Positions 53,216 to 62,669 of a DNA stretch of 64,000 nucleotides are shown here, piece after piece (the first letter of the stretch is position 1; every line of letters begins with the position of its first letter). Under the pieces are notes generated by a model. That model was not told the origin of the DNA. It did no database searches and saw nothing but the letters and a program-made list of their open reading frames with translations. The translations under genes and the position numbers were made by a program. Source of the stretch: JAJXWB01 sp046349215 (GTDB lineage Bacteria; Pseudomonadota; Alphaproteobacteria; Rhizobiales; Beijerinckiaceae); the NCBI GenBank assembly GCA_046349215.1, contig JAXMCV010000001.1, positions 868,001 to 932,000 on the forward strand. Direction: 5' to 3'.

Positions 53216-56200
53216 ATGAGATTCAACAAGCTTCGGCTCGTCGGGTTCAAGAGCTTCGTCGAGCCGACCGAATTCAATATCGAGCCCGGACTGACGGGCG
53301 TCGTGGGCCCGAACGGTTGCGGCAAGTCCAACCTCGTCGAGGCCCTGCGCTGGGTCATGGGCGAGAATTCTTACAAGAACATGCGCGCGTCCGGCATGGA
53401 CGACGTGATCTTCTCCGGCTCCGGCAACCGGCCGGCCCGCAACAACGCGGAAGTCGGCCTCGTGCTCGACAATGCAAGCCGCACGGCGCCGGCCGCGTTC
53501 AACGATTCCGATCTGATCGAGGTAACGCGCCGCATCGAGCGCGAGGCCGGCTCCTCGTACAAGATCAATGCGCGCGAAGTGCGCGCCCGCGACGTGCAAT
53601 TGCTGTTCGCCGACGCCTCGACCGGCGCGCGTTCGCCGGCGCTCGTGCGCCAGGGCATGATCGGCGAGATCATCTCCGCCAAGCCGCAGGCGCGCCGCCG
53701 CATTCTGGAAGAAGCCGCCGGCGTCGCCGGCCTGCATTCGCGTCGCCACGAGGCGGAACTGCGCCTGAAGGGCGCGGAAGAAAATCTGACGCGTCTCGAA
53801 GACGTGATGAAACAGGTCGACGCGCAGATCGATTCGCTGAAGCGGCAGGCGCGGCAGGCCTCGCGCTACAAGTCGCTCGCCTCCGACATCCGCCGCTACG
53901 AGGCGCTCGTCGCGCTGTCGATGCATCGCGAGGCCGCGCAGGGTCTGGCCGATTCCGAGCGCAAGCTCGAAGCCGATGTCCGCGAAGTCGCCGAGCGCAC
54001 CACGCAGCAGGCGGAAGCCGCGCGCCTGCAGGCGCTCGCAGCCCACGGCCTGCCTTCGCTGCGCGACGCCGAGGCGCGCGCCGGCGCGGCCCTGCAGCGC
54101 ATCGTGCTGGCGCGCGAGACGCTCGAACAGGAAGAAAAGCGCGCCGAGGAGCGCGCCGCCGAGATCGCGCGGCGCATCGTGCAGATCGGTCGCGACCTCG
54201 AGCGCGAGAAGGCGCTGATCGAAGACGCTAACCAGTCGATCGCACGGCTCGAGGCCGAAGACGGCGAACTCGCCGAGATCAACGAGAACGAGAGCGACCT
54301 GCGCGCCGAGACGGCGGCGCGCGCGCACGAGGCCGAGGAAAAGCTCGCCGAGACCGAGCACAAGCTCGCCGAGGCGCAATCGCTGCTCGCCGACGCGTCG
54401 GCGCGGCGCGCTTCCGCCGAAGCGAGCGTTCGCGACGAGACCCAGCGTCTGGCGCGCTTCGAGGCGGAGATCACGCGGCTCGAAACCGAATTCGCGATGA
54501 TCGCGTCGAGCGGTTCCGGCGAGGACGAAGCCGTCGCGCTGGCCGAGGCGCTCGAAAACCTGCTGATGGAAGCGCAGGCCGCCGAGGAACGCGCGCTCGC
54601 GGCCGAAGACGCACATGCGCAGGCGCGCGAGGCGGAAGCCGCGATGCGCGGTCCGCTGACCGAAGCCGACCGCCGCGCGCAGCGCCTGGAAACCGAGGCG
54701 CGCACGCTGTCCAAGCTGCTCGATTCCGGATCGGGCGGCCTGTGGCCGCCGGTCGTCGAGGAGATGACGGTCGCCAAGGGTTACGAAGCCGCGCTCGGCG
54801 CGGCGCTCGGCGACGATCTCGACGCGTCGACCAACACATCCGCCCCCCATCACTGGGCGACGACCGACGGCAGCCAGGATGCCGCGCTGCCGCCGGGCGT
54901 CGAGCCCCTGTCGAAGCTGGTCACCGCGCCGCCGGCGCTGGCGCGCCGCCTCGCGCAGATCGGCGTCGTGCTGCGCGAGGAAGGCCCGCGTCTGCGCGCG
55001 CTGCTGAAGCCCGGCCAGCGCCTCGTGTCGCGCGAAGGCGACCTCTGGCGCTGGGACGGATTCACCCAGGGCGCGGAAGCGCCGACGCCGGCTGCGCGCC
55101 GTCTCGCCGAGAAGAACAGGCTGGGCGACCTGATGCGCGAGGCGGAAATCGCCCGCGCCGAGGTCGAGGAATTGCGCGAACGCGCCGAACGGGACGCGCT
55201 GACGCTGCGGGCCGCGGCGCAGGCCGAATCGGAAGCGCGCGCAGCCCATCGCGCCGCGCAACGCGCGGCGGAGGAAACGCGCGAGCGTCACACCGCCGCC
55301 GAAAAGCGTCGCGCCGCGACCGCCACCCGCCTGTCCGGCTTGCAGGAAGCCAAGGCGGCGGCCATCGCCAATCGCGACGAGGCCCGCCAACGGCAGGCGC
55401 AGGCCGAGCGGCTTCTGGACGAACTCGACGAACCGGCCTCGCTCGCCGGCGCGCTCGACGCCGTGCGCGCGCATGCGGCGCAGGATCGCGCCGCCGCCGC
55501 CGAAGCGCGCGCCGCCCTGCAGGCGCTGACCCGCGACGCCGACAATCGCGCGCGACGCCGCGCCTCGATCGCGACCGAGCGTCGCTCGTGGATCGAGCGG
55601 CGCGAGACGGCCGCCGACCAGATCGCCGATTTCGAGGCGCGCCGCGCGGAAGCGGAAGAAGAAGCGCAATTGCTCGCCGAGGCGCCGGACGAATTCCTGG
55701 CCAAGCGCCGCGCGCTGATGAACGAGATGGAAACGGCGGAAGAAGCGCGCCGGCAGGCCTCGGATGCGCGCGCCGCCGCCGAGACAGGTCTCGGCGAGGC
55801 CGACCGCATCGCCCGTCTCGCGCTCGACGCGATGAGCGTGGCGCGCGAAGAGAAGGCGCGTTCGGAATCGCGCGTCGAGGCGATGCGCCAGCGCGTCGCC
55901 GACATTCTTCGGACGATCGAGGTCGAACTCGAATGCGGGCCGGAACAGCTCGCCGAACTCGCGGGCGTGAAGCCCGGCGCCGAATTGCCGGAGCCGCAGG
56001 AGATTGCCGAAAAGCTCGAGAGGCTGAAGGCCGATCGCGAGCGGCTCGGCGCCGTCAACCTGCGCGCCGACGACGAACTGACGGAGATCGAGGCTCAGCA
56101 CGCCAGGATGGTCGCCGAGCGCGACGATCTGACGGAAGCGATCCGCAAGCTGCGCGGCGCCATCGGCAATCTCAATCGCGAGGGCCGCGAGCGGCTGCTC

Positions 56201-56674
56201 GCCGCCTTCGACGTCGTCAACAATCACTTCAAGGAATTGTTCTCGACGCTGTTCGGCGGCGGCACGGCGGAACTGCAGCTCGTGGAAAGCGACGATCCGC
56301 TGGAAGCGGGTCTCGAAATCCTCGCGCGCCCGCCCGGCAAGAAGCCGCAGACCATGACGCTTCTGTCCGGCGGCGAGCAGGCGCTGACGGCGATGAGCCT
56401 CATCTTCGCGGTCTTCCTCACCAATCCCTCGCCGATCTGCGTGCTGGACGAAGTGGACGCGCCGCTCGATGATTCCAACGTCGAACGCTTCTGCGACCTG
56501 CTCGAGGAAATGCGCAAGAAGACGGACACGCGCTTCGTGACGATCACGCACAACCCGATCACCATGGCGCGCATGGACCGGCTGTTCGGCGTGACCATGG
56601 CCGAGCGCGGCGTCAGCCAGCTCGTGTCGGTCGACCTCGCGCAGGCAGAGAAGTTCCTGGAAGCGGCGGAATAA
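53216..56674 (+). CDS. smc: Chromosome segregation protein SMC
   Basis: 1152 residues, full length. Walker A GPNGCGKS is at 31-38, with long coiled coils, a hinge around residues 500-620, and the C-terminal ABC signature LSGGEQALTAMSLIF with Walker B PSPICVLDEVDAPLDD. Start ATG 53216 gives the conserved MRFNKLRLVGFKSFVEPTEF; the frame is open upstream but without homology. It condenses and segregates the chromosome with ScpAB, which are not in the window. Very large opposite-strand frames are shadows. Confidence 0.97.
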   Translation: MRFNKLRLVGFKSFVEPTEFNIEPGLTGVVGPNGCGKSNLVEALRWVMGENSYKNMRASGMDDVIFSGSGNRPARNNAEVGLVLDNASRTAPAAFNDSDLIEVTRRIEREAGSSYKINAREVRARDVQLLFADASTGARSPALVRQGMIGEIISAKPQARRRILEEAAGVAGLHSRRHEAELRLKGAEENLTRLEDVMKQVDAQIDSLKRQARQASRYKSLASDIRRYEALVALSMHREAAQGLADSERKLEADVREVAERTTQQAEAARLQALAAHGLPSLRDAEARAGAALQRIVLARETLEQEEKRAEERAAEIARRIVQIGRDLEREKALIEDANQSIARLEAEDGELAEINENESDLRAETAARAHEAEEKLAETEHKLAEAQSLLADASARRASAEASVRDETQRLARFEAEITRLETEFAMIASSGSGEDEAVALAEALENLLMEAQAAEERALAAEDAHAQAREAEAAMRGPLTEADRRAQRLETEARTLSKLLDSGSGGLWPPVVEEMTVAKGYEAALGAALGDDLDASTNTSAPHHWATTDGSQDAALPPGVEPLSKLVTAPPALARRLAQIGVVLREEGPRLRALLKPGQRLVSREGDLWRWDGFTQGAEAPTPAARRLAEKNRLGDLMREAEIARAEVEELRERAERDALTLRAAAQAESEARAAHRAAQRAAEETRERHTAAEKRRAATATRLSGLQEAKAAAIANRDEARQRQAQAERLLDELDEPASLAGALDAVRAHAAQDRAAAAEARAALQALTRDADNRARRRASIATERRSWIERRETAADQIADFEARRAEAEEEAQLLAEAPDEFLAKRRALMNEMETAEEARRQASDARAAAETGLGEADRIARLALDAMSVAREEKARSESRVEAMRQRVADILRTIEVELECGPEQLAELAGVKPGAELPEPQEIAEKLERLKADRERLGAVNLRADDELTEIEAQHARMVAERDDLTEAIRKLRGAIGNLNREGRERLLAAFDVVNNHFKELFSTLFGGGTAELQLVESDDPLEAGLEILARPPGKKPQTMTLLSGGEQALTAMSLIFAVFLTNPSPICVLDEVDAPLDDSNVERFCDLLEEMRKKTDTRFVTITHNPITMARMDRLFGVTMAERGVSQLVSVDLAQAEKFLEAAE

Positions 56675-56777
56675 GTCGCCGCTACCGGCGGCGACAAATC
56701 CCTCGACGACGCCGGGCCCCCTGCTAGATTGAATGCCTTGGCCGGCTAATGGCCGCAGCATCACGGGGAGGGCCGTC

Positions 56778-57074
56778 ATGCGCGCATTCAACGTCGTCAA
56801 ATTCAGGGTGAAGTCCGGCAGCGAGGGCGCTTTCCTCGATGCGCACCGCGACGGCAAGGCAAAATGGCCCGGCCTGGTCAGCGGCTCCATCATCAAGACC
56901 GGCGACGCCAGCTATTGCCTGATCGGCGAATGGGCGAGCGCCGATGCGCTGGCGGCGGCGCGACCGGCGATGATCGCGACGCTCGACACGTTCCGGGCGA
57001 CGCTCGACGAGGTCGCCGAAGGACGCGGAATCACCGACGCCGTATCGGGAGCCGTCGTTCTGGAGATCGCATAG
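56778..57074 (+). CDS. ABM-domain-like small protein
   Basis: 98 residues from ATG 56778, preceded by GGGGAGGG. The ferredoxin-like alpha+beta pattern (NVVKFRVKSGSEGAFLDAHR, SYCLIGEWASADALAAARPA) is like antibiotic-biosynthesis-monooxygenase (ABM/YgiN) proteins, many of which have no known oxygenase activity. Function uncertain. It follows smc by 103 bp. Confidence 0.65.
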   Translation: MRAFNVVKFRVKSGSEGAFLDAHRDGKAKWPGLVSGSIIKTGDASYCLIGEWASADALAAARPAMIATLDTFRATLDEVAEGRGITDAVSGAVVLEIA

Positions 57075-57120
57075 CGCCGACGCGAAAGGCGCGGCCCGCA
57101 TGCCGCGCCTCCTGAAACAA

Positions 57121-57717
57121 TCAGCGATGGCGATGTCCGCCGCCGCCCGGCGCCGGACCGCCGGCGCGCGCCCATCCACCGCCTCCGCCGCCCGCCGGGC
57201 GACCCGCCCAGCCGCCTCCGCCAGGACGACCGGCCCAGCCGCCGCCGCCCCAGCCGGGACGCGGACCAACAGGCGCGACGACGCGCGGGGCAAAGACGCG
57301 CGGCGCGACATAGCCGCCGCCGTAATTGGCCGGGGCGTCATAGTAGGTCGTCGAGTCGTAATAGGTCTGCGGATAGACGGTCGGCGGAACGTAGACCTGC
57401 GGCGCGTCGTAGTAGATGGCCGCTGGCGGCGCGAAGACGCGCGGCGCGTAGATTCCGGCGACCCAGCGGCGATGACGGCGCAGGCGCGGACGCGCCTGCA
57501 CATAGCGCGTGCGATAGACGGTGCGATAGACGACGCGCGGCCTGTAGATGCGCGGCGCGGCATAATGCCGGCGATAGCGGACCTGCTCGACGAGCGGCGC
57601 GTGACGAGTCGCCGCGGCGATCGCCGCCGGCGATGCGGCGGGCGCGGCGGCGCCCTGCCCGGCGAAAAGCCCGGCGGCGAACGGAACAAAGGCAAGAGAA
57701 AGAAACAATTTGCGCAT
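57121..57717 (-). CDS. Secreted Tyr/Arg/Gly-rich low-complexity protein
   Basis: 198 residues from ATG 57717, with GGGAG upstream. A signal peptide (MRKLFLSLAFVPFAAGLFAGQGAAA) is followed by RYRRHYAAPRIYRPRVVYR-type basic/aromatic repeats (residues 48-80), a Tyr/Pro-rich middle (QVYVPPTVYPQTYYDSTTYY) and a Gly/Trp/Ala-rich tail with repeated GWAGRPGG units ending HRHR. No enzyme motif. Such proteins may coat the cell surface or bind the outer membrane; no function is known. It is convergent with the ABM-like gene. Confidence 0.65.
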   Translation of the reverse strand: MRKLFLSLAFVPFAAGLFAGQGAAAPAASPAAIAAATRHAPLVEQVRYRRHYAAPRIYRPRVVYRTVYRTRYVQARPRLRRHRRWVAGIYAPRVFAPPAAIYYDAPQVYVPPTVYPQTYYDSTTYYDAPANYGGGYVAPRVFAPRVVAPVGPRPGWGGGGWAGRPGGGGWAGRPAGGGGGGWARAGGPAPGGGGHRHR

Positions 57718-57878
57718 GGGACGTCTCCCTGTGGGCTGTCCGGGGCGCACCATCGTTCGTTAACCATGAATGGCGGCTGAACGGTTCGCGCACGCCGGAC
57801 GCGCATGACGCGCATGCCCGCAGCAGGACTCGCGTGGAGCGACCGGCCTGCTAATCTCGTGGCAAAGGGAGGAAAAAA

Positions 57879-58940
57879 ATGCGCTCGTACGACGTCACGG
57901 TTTTCGACGGCCCGCTGCAATTGTCGGAGCGGCCGACGCCGCAGCCGACCGGCGAGGAAGTGCTGGTCAAGATCACCGCCGCCGGCGTCTGCCATTCGGA
58001 CATCCACATCTGCGAAGGTTTTTACGATCTGGGCGGCGGCAAGAAGCTCAACATGGGCGATCGCGGCGTGAAGCTGCCGCTGACGATGGGCCACGAGATT
58101 GCCGGCGAAATCGTCTCGGGCGGCCCCGACGCCGGTCCCGTGAAGGCGGGCGAACGGGTCGTCGTCTATCCCTGGATCGGTTGTGGCAAATGCGCGGTCT
58201 GCGCGCGCGGCGACGAGAACCTCTGCCTGCAATCGCGCTTTCTCGGCATCTTCAGGGGCGGCGGCTACGCCACGCACGTTCTCGTGCCGCACAAGCGCTA
58301 TTGCCTGCCGATCGGCGACATGGACACGACCGTCGCCGCGCCCTACGCCTGCTCGGGCCTCACCACGTTCAGCGCGCTGAACAAGATCGGCGTGAAGACA
58401 CTGATGCGCGAACCGATCGTCGTGATCGGCGCCGGCGGCCTCGGCCTGATGTGCCTGACGCTCATGAAGGCGATGGACGCGCATGGCGCCATCGTCGTCG
58501 ACGTCAATCCGGCAAGCCGCGAGGCGGCCATGAAGGCTGGCGCGCGTGCAGCCATCGATCCGAAGGAAAAGGATGCGGTCGCAAAGATCCGCGCGCTGAC
58601 GCCCGGAGGCGCGGGCGCCGCGGCGGTGATCGACCTCGTCGGCGCGGGCGCGACGGTGCAACTCGGCCTCGACGTGATGGCGCGCGGCGGCCGGGTGATC
58701 GTCGTCGGCCTGATGGGCGGCGAAGTGACGGTGCCGACGCCGACCATTCCCCAGCGCGCGATGACGCTGCAGGGCTCCTACGTCGGCAATCTCGAGGAAC
58801 TGAAGGAACTGATGGCGCTGGTGGCGAAGGGCAATGTGCCGCGCGTGCCGGCGATCGAACGTCCGCTCGACGAGGCGGACGCCTCGCTCAACGACCTGAA
58901 GGCCGGCAAGGTCATCGGGCGTATTATCCTGAAGCCCTGA
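57879..58940 (+). CDS. Zinc-dependent alcohol dehydrogenase
   Basis: 353 residues of the MDR family. Catalytic zinc ligands C38 and H71-E72 (TMGHEIAGEIVSGG); structural zinc C102, C105, C108, C116. The NAD loop is VVIGAGGLGLMCL (near 184). Substrate is unknown; broad aliphatic or aromatic alcohols are usual. ATG 57879 follows GGGAGGAAAAA. It is convergent with yqgE, with a GC-rich hairpin between them. Confidence 0.92.
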   Translation: MRSYDVTVFDGPLQLSERPTPQPTGEEVLVKITAAGVCHSDIHICEGFYDLGGGKKLNMGDRGVKLPLTMGHEIAGEIVSGGPDAGPVKAGERVVVYPWIGCGKCAVCARGDENLCLQSRFLGIFRGGGYATHVLVPHKRYCLPIGDMDTTVAAPYACSGLTTFSALNKIGVKTLMREPIVVIGAGGLGLMCLTLMKAMDAHGAIVVDVNPASREAAMKAGARAAIDPKEKDAVAKIRALTPGGAGAAAVIDLVGAGATVQLGLDVMARGGRVIVVGLMGGEVTVPTPTIPQRAMTLQGSYVGNLEELKELMALVAKGNVPRVPAIERPLDEADASLNDLKAGKVIGRIILKP

Positions 58941-58947
58941 GCAGTTT

Positions 58948-58973
58948 GCGGGGCGCGCTCAGGCGTGCCCCGC
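58948..58973. terminator. Inverted repeat between adh and yqgE
   Basis: GCGGGGC / GCCCCGC (58948-58954, 58967-58973), a 7-bp stem with a 12-base loop that contains the yqgE stop codon. It lies between the two convergent genes and could act on both strands, but there is no clear T-run on either side. Confidence 0.35.
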
Positions 58974-59585
58974 TTCGCCGGACAAAAATAGCGGATCGAC
59001 GCCGATCGAACGCAGCGCGCGCTCGTACTTGCGGTCGTGCGCGGCGTCGAAAATCAGCGCCGGGTCGATCGGCCCGGTCAGCCAGCCGTTGTGCGCGATC
59101 TCGTTTTCGAGCTGGCCCGGACGCCAGCTCGCATAGCCCAGCGCCAGCGCCGCCCTGTTCGGCCCGTCGCCGTGGGCGATGGCGCGCAGGATGTCGAGCG
59201 TCGCGGTCAGGCTCACCGATTTGTCGATCGATACGGTCTGCTCGCCGGCGTTGAAATCTGAGGAGTGCAGGACGAACCCGCGCTCGGCTTCCATCGGGCC
59301 GCCCTTGAGGATCTGCACGCCCGCCGCCTCGGGTTTCAGCCGGATGGCCTCGTCGGCCGGAATGACGTCGAGTTGCACCAGCAGTTCCGAAAACGTGACC
59401 TTGGGCGCCTTCTGGTTGATGACGATGCCCATCGCCCCCTCGGCGGAATGGGCGCACATGTAGATGACCGTCCGGGCGAAGCGCTCGTCGGGCATGGAGG
59501 GCATGGCGACCAGCATCTGCCCGTCGAGAAAATCCATCGTGCCGGACGCTTTCGCGCCCTTTTTTCTGGGTCTGACTGCGCTCAT
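58959..59585 (-). CDS. YqgE/AlgH family protein
   Basis: 208 residues from ATG 59585. The family core FLDGQMLVAMPSMPDERFARTVIYM (residues 18-42) and GAMGIVINQ are typical; GGPMEAERGFVLHSS and LGYASWRPGQLENEIAHNGW follow. Function is unproved in most bacteria. A later ATG (59537) would also fit the conserved core; the basic N-terminal extension is common in rhizobial members as I recall. Convergent with adh. Confidence 0.85.
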   Translation of the reverse strand: MSAVRPRKKGAKASGTMDFLDGQMLVAMPSMPDERFARTVIYMCAHSAEGAMGIVINQKAPKVTFSELLVQLDVIPADEAIRLKPEAAGVQILKGGPMEAERGFVLHSSDFNAGEQTVSIDKSVSLTATLDILRAIAHGDGPNRAALALGYASWRPGQLENEIAHNGWLTGPIDPALIFDAAHDRKYERALRSIGVDPLFLSGEAGHA

Positions 59586-59705
59586 GCAGCAAAAAATAGT
59601 CCTCGCCTCCGCCGGCGCCAAGGCGCGCAGTCCTGCTCACGACAAGTTCAATGGGCAGAAGGCCGACGCCGGCGCTATGAACAGGTCGCGGAAAGAGGAG
59701 CGGGT

Positions 59706-60500
59706 TTGAAGTTCGGGATTGTCATTGCGGCCGCCATGCTCGCGCTCGGAACGCCGGCCCCGGCGCAGCCGCGGCCGGTCGCCGACAAGGCGCGGGTCGC
59801 GCTGACGCCCGGCGGCGGGCTCGCCAACGGCGTCTATCGCGCTGCGATCGTGATCGATCTCGCGCCGGACACCATCACCTACTGGCGCAACCCCGGCGAA
59901 GCGGGCGTCCCTCCTGCCTTCGACTGGACGGGTTCGACCAATGTGGCGAAGGTCGAGGTGGCGATGCCGGCGCCCGAACGCATTTCGGAGGCCGGCGGCG
60001 ACGTATTCGGATATCGCACGCGCGTCGCCTCCGTCGCGACCGTCACGCCGCAGGATGCCGGCAAACCCGTCCAGCTCGCCATGAAGATGGATTACGCGGC
60101 CTGCGAGAAGATCTGCATTCCCATGCACGCCGAGGCGAAGGTCGACCTGACGCCTTCCGCCGCGCCCGGCGCCGATCCGGCGACGGTCGAGGCCGCGGCG
60201 AAGCTCCTGCCCAGAAAGACGACGCCCGGCGAGGCGGCGAAGCTGACGACCATCGCCGGGTCGGCGAAGCCTGCCTGGCGGGTCGAGCCGAAGATCGCCG
60301 GCGCGAGCGACCTGTTCCCGGAAGCGCCCGACGGCTTTTTCTTCGAGACCGTCCGCGAAGGCCCGGGCTTCCTGCTCACAATGGTCGAAAAGCCCGCCGC
60401 AGCCGCGCCGGGCCCCGTGCCCGTGCGCCTGACGATGCCGGCGCCGGCCGGCGCGGTGGAATTCGAGGTCCGTCTCGACGCGACCGCCAGCAAGCCCTAG
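59706..60500 (+). CDS. DsbD N-terminal-domain (thiol:disulfide interchange) periplasmic protein
   Basis: 264 residues from TTG 59706, with GAGGAGCGGG upstream and a following signal peptide (residues 4-21, cleavage after PAQ). The mature domain has TYWRNPGEAGVPPAF and YAACEKICIPMHAEAKVDL, with C-x3-C near residue 136, typical of the DsbD-N (PF11412-like) family that receives electrons from the DsbD membrane domain. No membrane partner is encoded nearby. It is followed by the peroxiredoxin after 50 bp. Confidence 0.82.
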   Translation: MKFGIVIAAAMLALGTPAPAQPRPVADKARVALTPGGGLANGVYRAAIVIDLAPDTITYWRNPGEAGVPPAFDWTGSTNVAKVEVAMPAPERISEAGGDVFGYRTRVASVATVTPQDAGKPVQLAMKMDYAACEKICIPMHAEAKVDLTPSAAPGADPATVEAAAKLLPRKTTPGEAAKLTTIAGSAKPAWRVEPKIAGASDLFPEAPDGFFFETVREGPGFLLTMVEKPAAAAPGPVPVRLTMPAPAGAVEFEVRLDATASKP

Positions 60501-60550
60501 TTTGTCGCCGGCGGCGTCGCCGCCCGGAATTCTCACGTGGAGCAAGACAT

Positions 60551-61033
60551 ATGATCAAGGTTGGGGACCGCCTGCCGCAGGCCACTTTCACCGTCATGAC
60601 GGCCGACGGCCCGGCGCCGAAGACGACCGATGAATTGTTCAAGGGCAAGAAGATCGTGCTGTTCGGCGTACCCGGCGCATTCACGCCGACCTGCCACCGC
60701 AACCACCTGCCCGGCTTCATCGAGAACGAGAAGGCGATCAAGGCCAAGGGCGTCGACGACATCGCGGTGGTCGCGCCCAACGACGTGTTCGTGATGAACG
60801 CCTGGGCCAAGGACACGAAGGGCGAAGGCAAGATCAGCTTCCTGGCGGACGGTTCGGCCGACTTCGCCAAGGCGACCGGTCTCGACCTCGACCTGAGCGC
60901 GCGCGGCATGGGCATGCGCTTCAAGCGCTTTTCCATGATCGTCGACGACGGCGTCGTGCGCTCGCTCAACATCGAGGAAACGCCCGGCACGGCGGAAGCC
61001 TCGGGCGCGAAGAAGATCCTCGAGATCCTCTGA
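60551..61033 (+). CDS. Peroxiredoxin (Prx5 type)
   Basis: 160 residues. The peroxidatic C48 is in FGVPGAFTPTCHRNHLPGFI; there is no second Cys, so it uses a 1-Cys mechanism with an external thiol. The C-terminal NIEETPGTAEASGAKKILEIL is standard. It reduces hydrogen peroxide and alkyl hydroperoxides in the cytoplasm. ATG 60551 follows GTGGAGCAAGAC. A strong terminator lies 25 bp after its stop. Confidence 0.95.
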   Translation: MIKVGDRLPQATFTVMTADGPAPKTTDELFKGKKIVLFGVPGAFTPTCHRNHLPGFIENEKAIKAKGVDDIAVVAPNDVFVMNAWAKDTKGEGKISFLADGSADFAKATGLDLDLSARGMGMRFKRFSMIVDDGVVRSLNIEETPGTAEASGAKKILEIL

Positions 61034-61057
61034 ATCGCCGCTGTTTCGGAATTGATT

Positions 61058-61087
61058 GCGCCGCGGGCTTCCGCGGCGCTTTCTTTT
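61058..61087 (+). terminator. Rho-independent terminator of the peroxiredoxin gene
   Basis: 9-bp stem GCGCCGCGG / CCGCGGCGC with a 4-base loop, followed by TTTCTTTT. Clear intrinsic terminator on the plus strand, overlapping the rnhA stop codon on the minus strand. Confidence 0.9.
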
Positions 61088-61562
61088 ACAGCCCCTTGAT
61101 CTTCGCGCGCCGCGCCTCGATGTAGGGCGCCATGCCGGCGCGGGCGAGTTCGTCGGCGCGTTCGTTCATCTCGTCGTCGGCGTGGCCCTTCACCCATTTC
61201 CAATGGACATCGTGGCGCTCGCGCGCCGCATCGAGCCGTTGCCACAATTCGACGTTCTTCACCGGCTTCTTGTCGGCCGTCTTCCAGCCGCGCTTCTTCC
61301 AGTTGTGAATCCAGCCGGTCACGCCGTCCTTCACATATTTGGAATCGGTGTGCAGATCGATCGCGCAGGGACGCGTCAAGGCCTCCAGCGCCATGATGGC
61401 CGCCATCAGTTCCATGCGATTGTTCGTCGTCATCGCTTCGCCGCCGGAAAGTTCCTTCTCGACGCCGTTGAAGGTGAGGATCGCGCCCCAGCCGCCGGGC
61501 CCCGGATTGCCGGAACAGGCGCCGTCCGTCCAGATCGCGACACGTTTCGGTTCGTCGCTCAC
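61086..61562 (-). CDS. rnhA: Ribonuclease HI
   Basis: 158 residues from GTG 61562; the GTG overlaps the thrB TGA by 4 bases, so translation is coupled. Active-site D13 (TDGACSGNPGPGGWG), the Glu in RMELMAAI, D in HTDSKYV and the later Asp in NERADELAR are intact. It degrades RNA in RNA-DNA hybrids. The same frame is open far upstream through thrB in another register and is not coding there. Confidence 0.95.
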   Translation of the reverse strand: MSDEPKRVAIWTDGACSGNPGPGGWGAILTFNGVEKELSGGEAMTTNNRMELMAAIMALEALTRPCAIDLHTDSKYVKDGVTGWIHNWKKRGWKTADKKPVKNVELWQRLDAARERHDVHWKWVKGHADDEMNERADELARAGMAPYIEARRAKIKGL

Positions 61563-62524
61563 GCGTCGGCGCCGTAGTCGCGGATGGACCTGGCCTGCGC
61601 GTGGAAGCGCAGCTTGCGGAAATATTCGAGCGGGTCCTTCGGCCGCACCAGCGCGCCCGGCGGCACGTTCAGCCAGTCGACAAGACGCGTCAGCAGAAAG
61701 CGCATCGCGGCGCCGCGCGCCAGCGCCGGAAAGGCCTCGACCTCGGCGGCCGACAGCGGGCGACGACGGCGATAATTCTCGATCATCGCCCTGCCCTTCG
61801 TGATGTTGAAGGAGGCGTCCTGCTCGAAGCACCAGGCGTTGACGCAAATCGCGAGGTCGTACACGAGCGCATCGTTGCAGGCGAAATAGAAATCGATCAG
61901 TCCGGACAATCTGTCGCCGAGAAAGAAGACGTTGTCGGGGAAGAGATCGGCGTGGATGACGCCCTGCGGCAGGCCCGACGGCCAGTTGGCGTCGAGCCAG
62001 TCGAGTTCGGTCTCGATATAGCGCGCCAACCCGTCGTGGACGCTGTCGGCGCGCGAAGCGGCCTGTTCGTACAAGGGCCGCCACGCGTCGATCGACAGGG
62101 CATTGGGACGGCGCAGCGCGAAGCCTTCGCCGTCGAGATGCAGCAGCGCGTCGGCGTCGCCGACCGCCGCGCAATGACCGACGTTCTGCCGGCGCGGCCA
62201 CATGCCGTCGAGATAGGTGACCATGGCGGCCGGCCGGCCGGCGATGCGGCCGAGGGCTGCGCCCTTGCGGTTCTTGACCGGCTGCGGGCAATTGAGGCCG
62301 CGCGAGGCGAGGTGCTCCATCAGGCCGAGAAAGAAAGGCAGGTCGGCTTCCCTCACGCGCTTTTCGTAGAGCGTGAGGATGAAATAGCCCTTTTCCGCGT
62401 GCAGGAGATAATTGGAATTCTCGACGCCTTCGGCGATGCCCTTGAGCGAGAGCATCGCGCCGCAATCGTAATCGGCCAGGAAGGCGGCGAGTTCCTCGCC
62501 CGAGACATCGGTATAGACGGCCAT
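61559..62524 (-). CDS. thrB: Homoserine kinase (ThrB2, choline-kinase-like fold)
   Basis: 321 residues. It phosphorylates homoserine for threonine synthesis. Unlike GHMP-type ThrB, it has an aminoglycoside/choline-kinase fold: VIHADLFPDNVFFLGDRLSG (near residues 185-204) with the catalytic Asp, and GLIDFYFACNDALVYDLA. It is coupled to rnhA. ispH, the usual partner upstream, is separated by a divergent DMT transporter gene. Confidence 0.94.
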   Translation of the reverse strand: MAVYTDVSGEELAAFLADYDCGAMLSLKGIAEGVENSNYLLHAEKGYFILTLYEKRVREADLPFFLGLMEHLASRGLNCPQPVKNRKGAALGRIAGRPAAMVTYLDGMWPRRQNVGHCAAVGDADALLHLDGEGFALRRPNALSIDAWRPLYEQAASRADSVHDGLARYIETELDWLDANWPSGLPQGVIHADLFPDNVFFLGDRLSGLIDFYFACNDALVYDLAICVNAWCFEQDASFNITKGRAMIENYRRRRPLSAAEVEAFPALARGAAMRFLLTRLVDWLNVPPGALVRPKDPLEYFRKLRFHAQARSIRDYGADA

Positions 62525-62669
62525 GACGTCACTCGGTGGGGCGAGAAAAGTCCGTTCGCTTCGCTGCGCGGGGTGAGCTTACGGGCCATGCGGGCGCGAG
62601 GCTCGCGGGCAAGGGCGTCCCGTGTTAGCGAGGGCGCGCCGCCCCGTCAAACGAGGCCCCGCCAAGCGC

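Noticed and set aside
53009..56896. 1295-codon minus-strand frame antisense to smc
   Set aside because: Low-complexity Arg/Gly/Leu composition mirrors the smc codon pattern; smc has all diagnostic motifs on the other strand.
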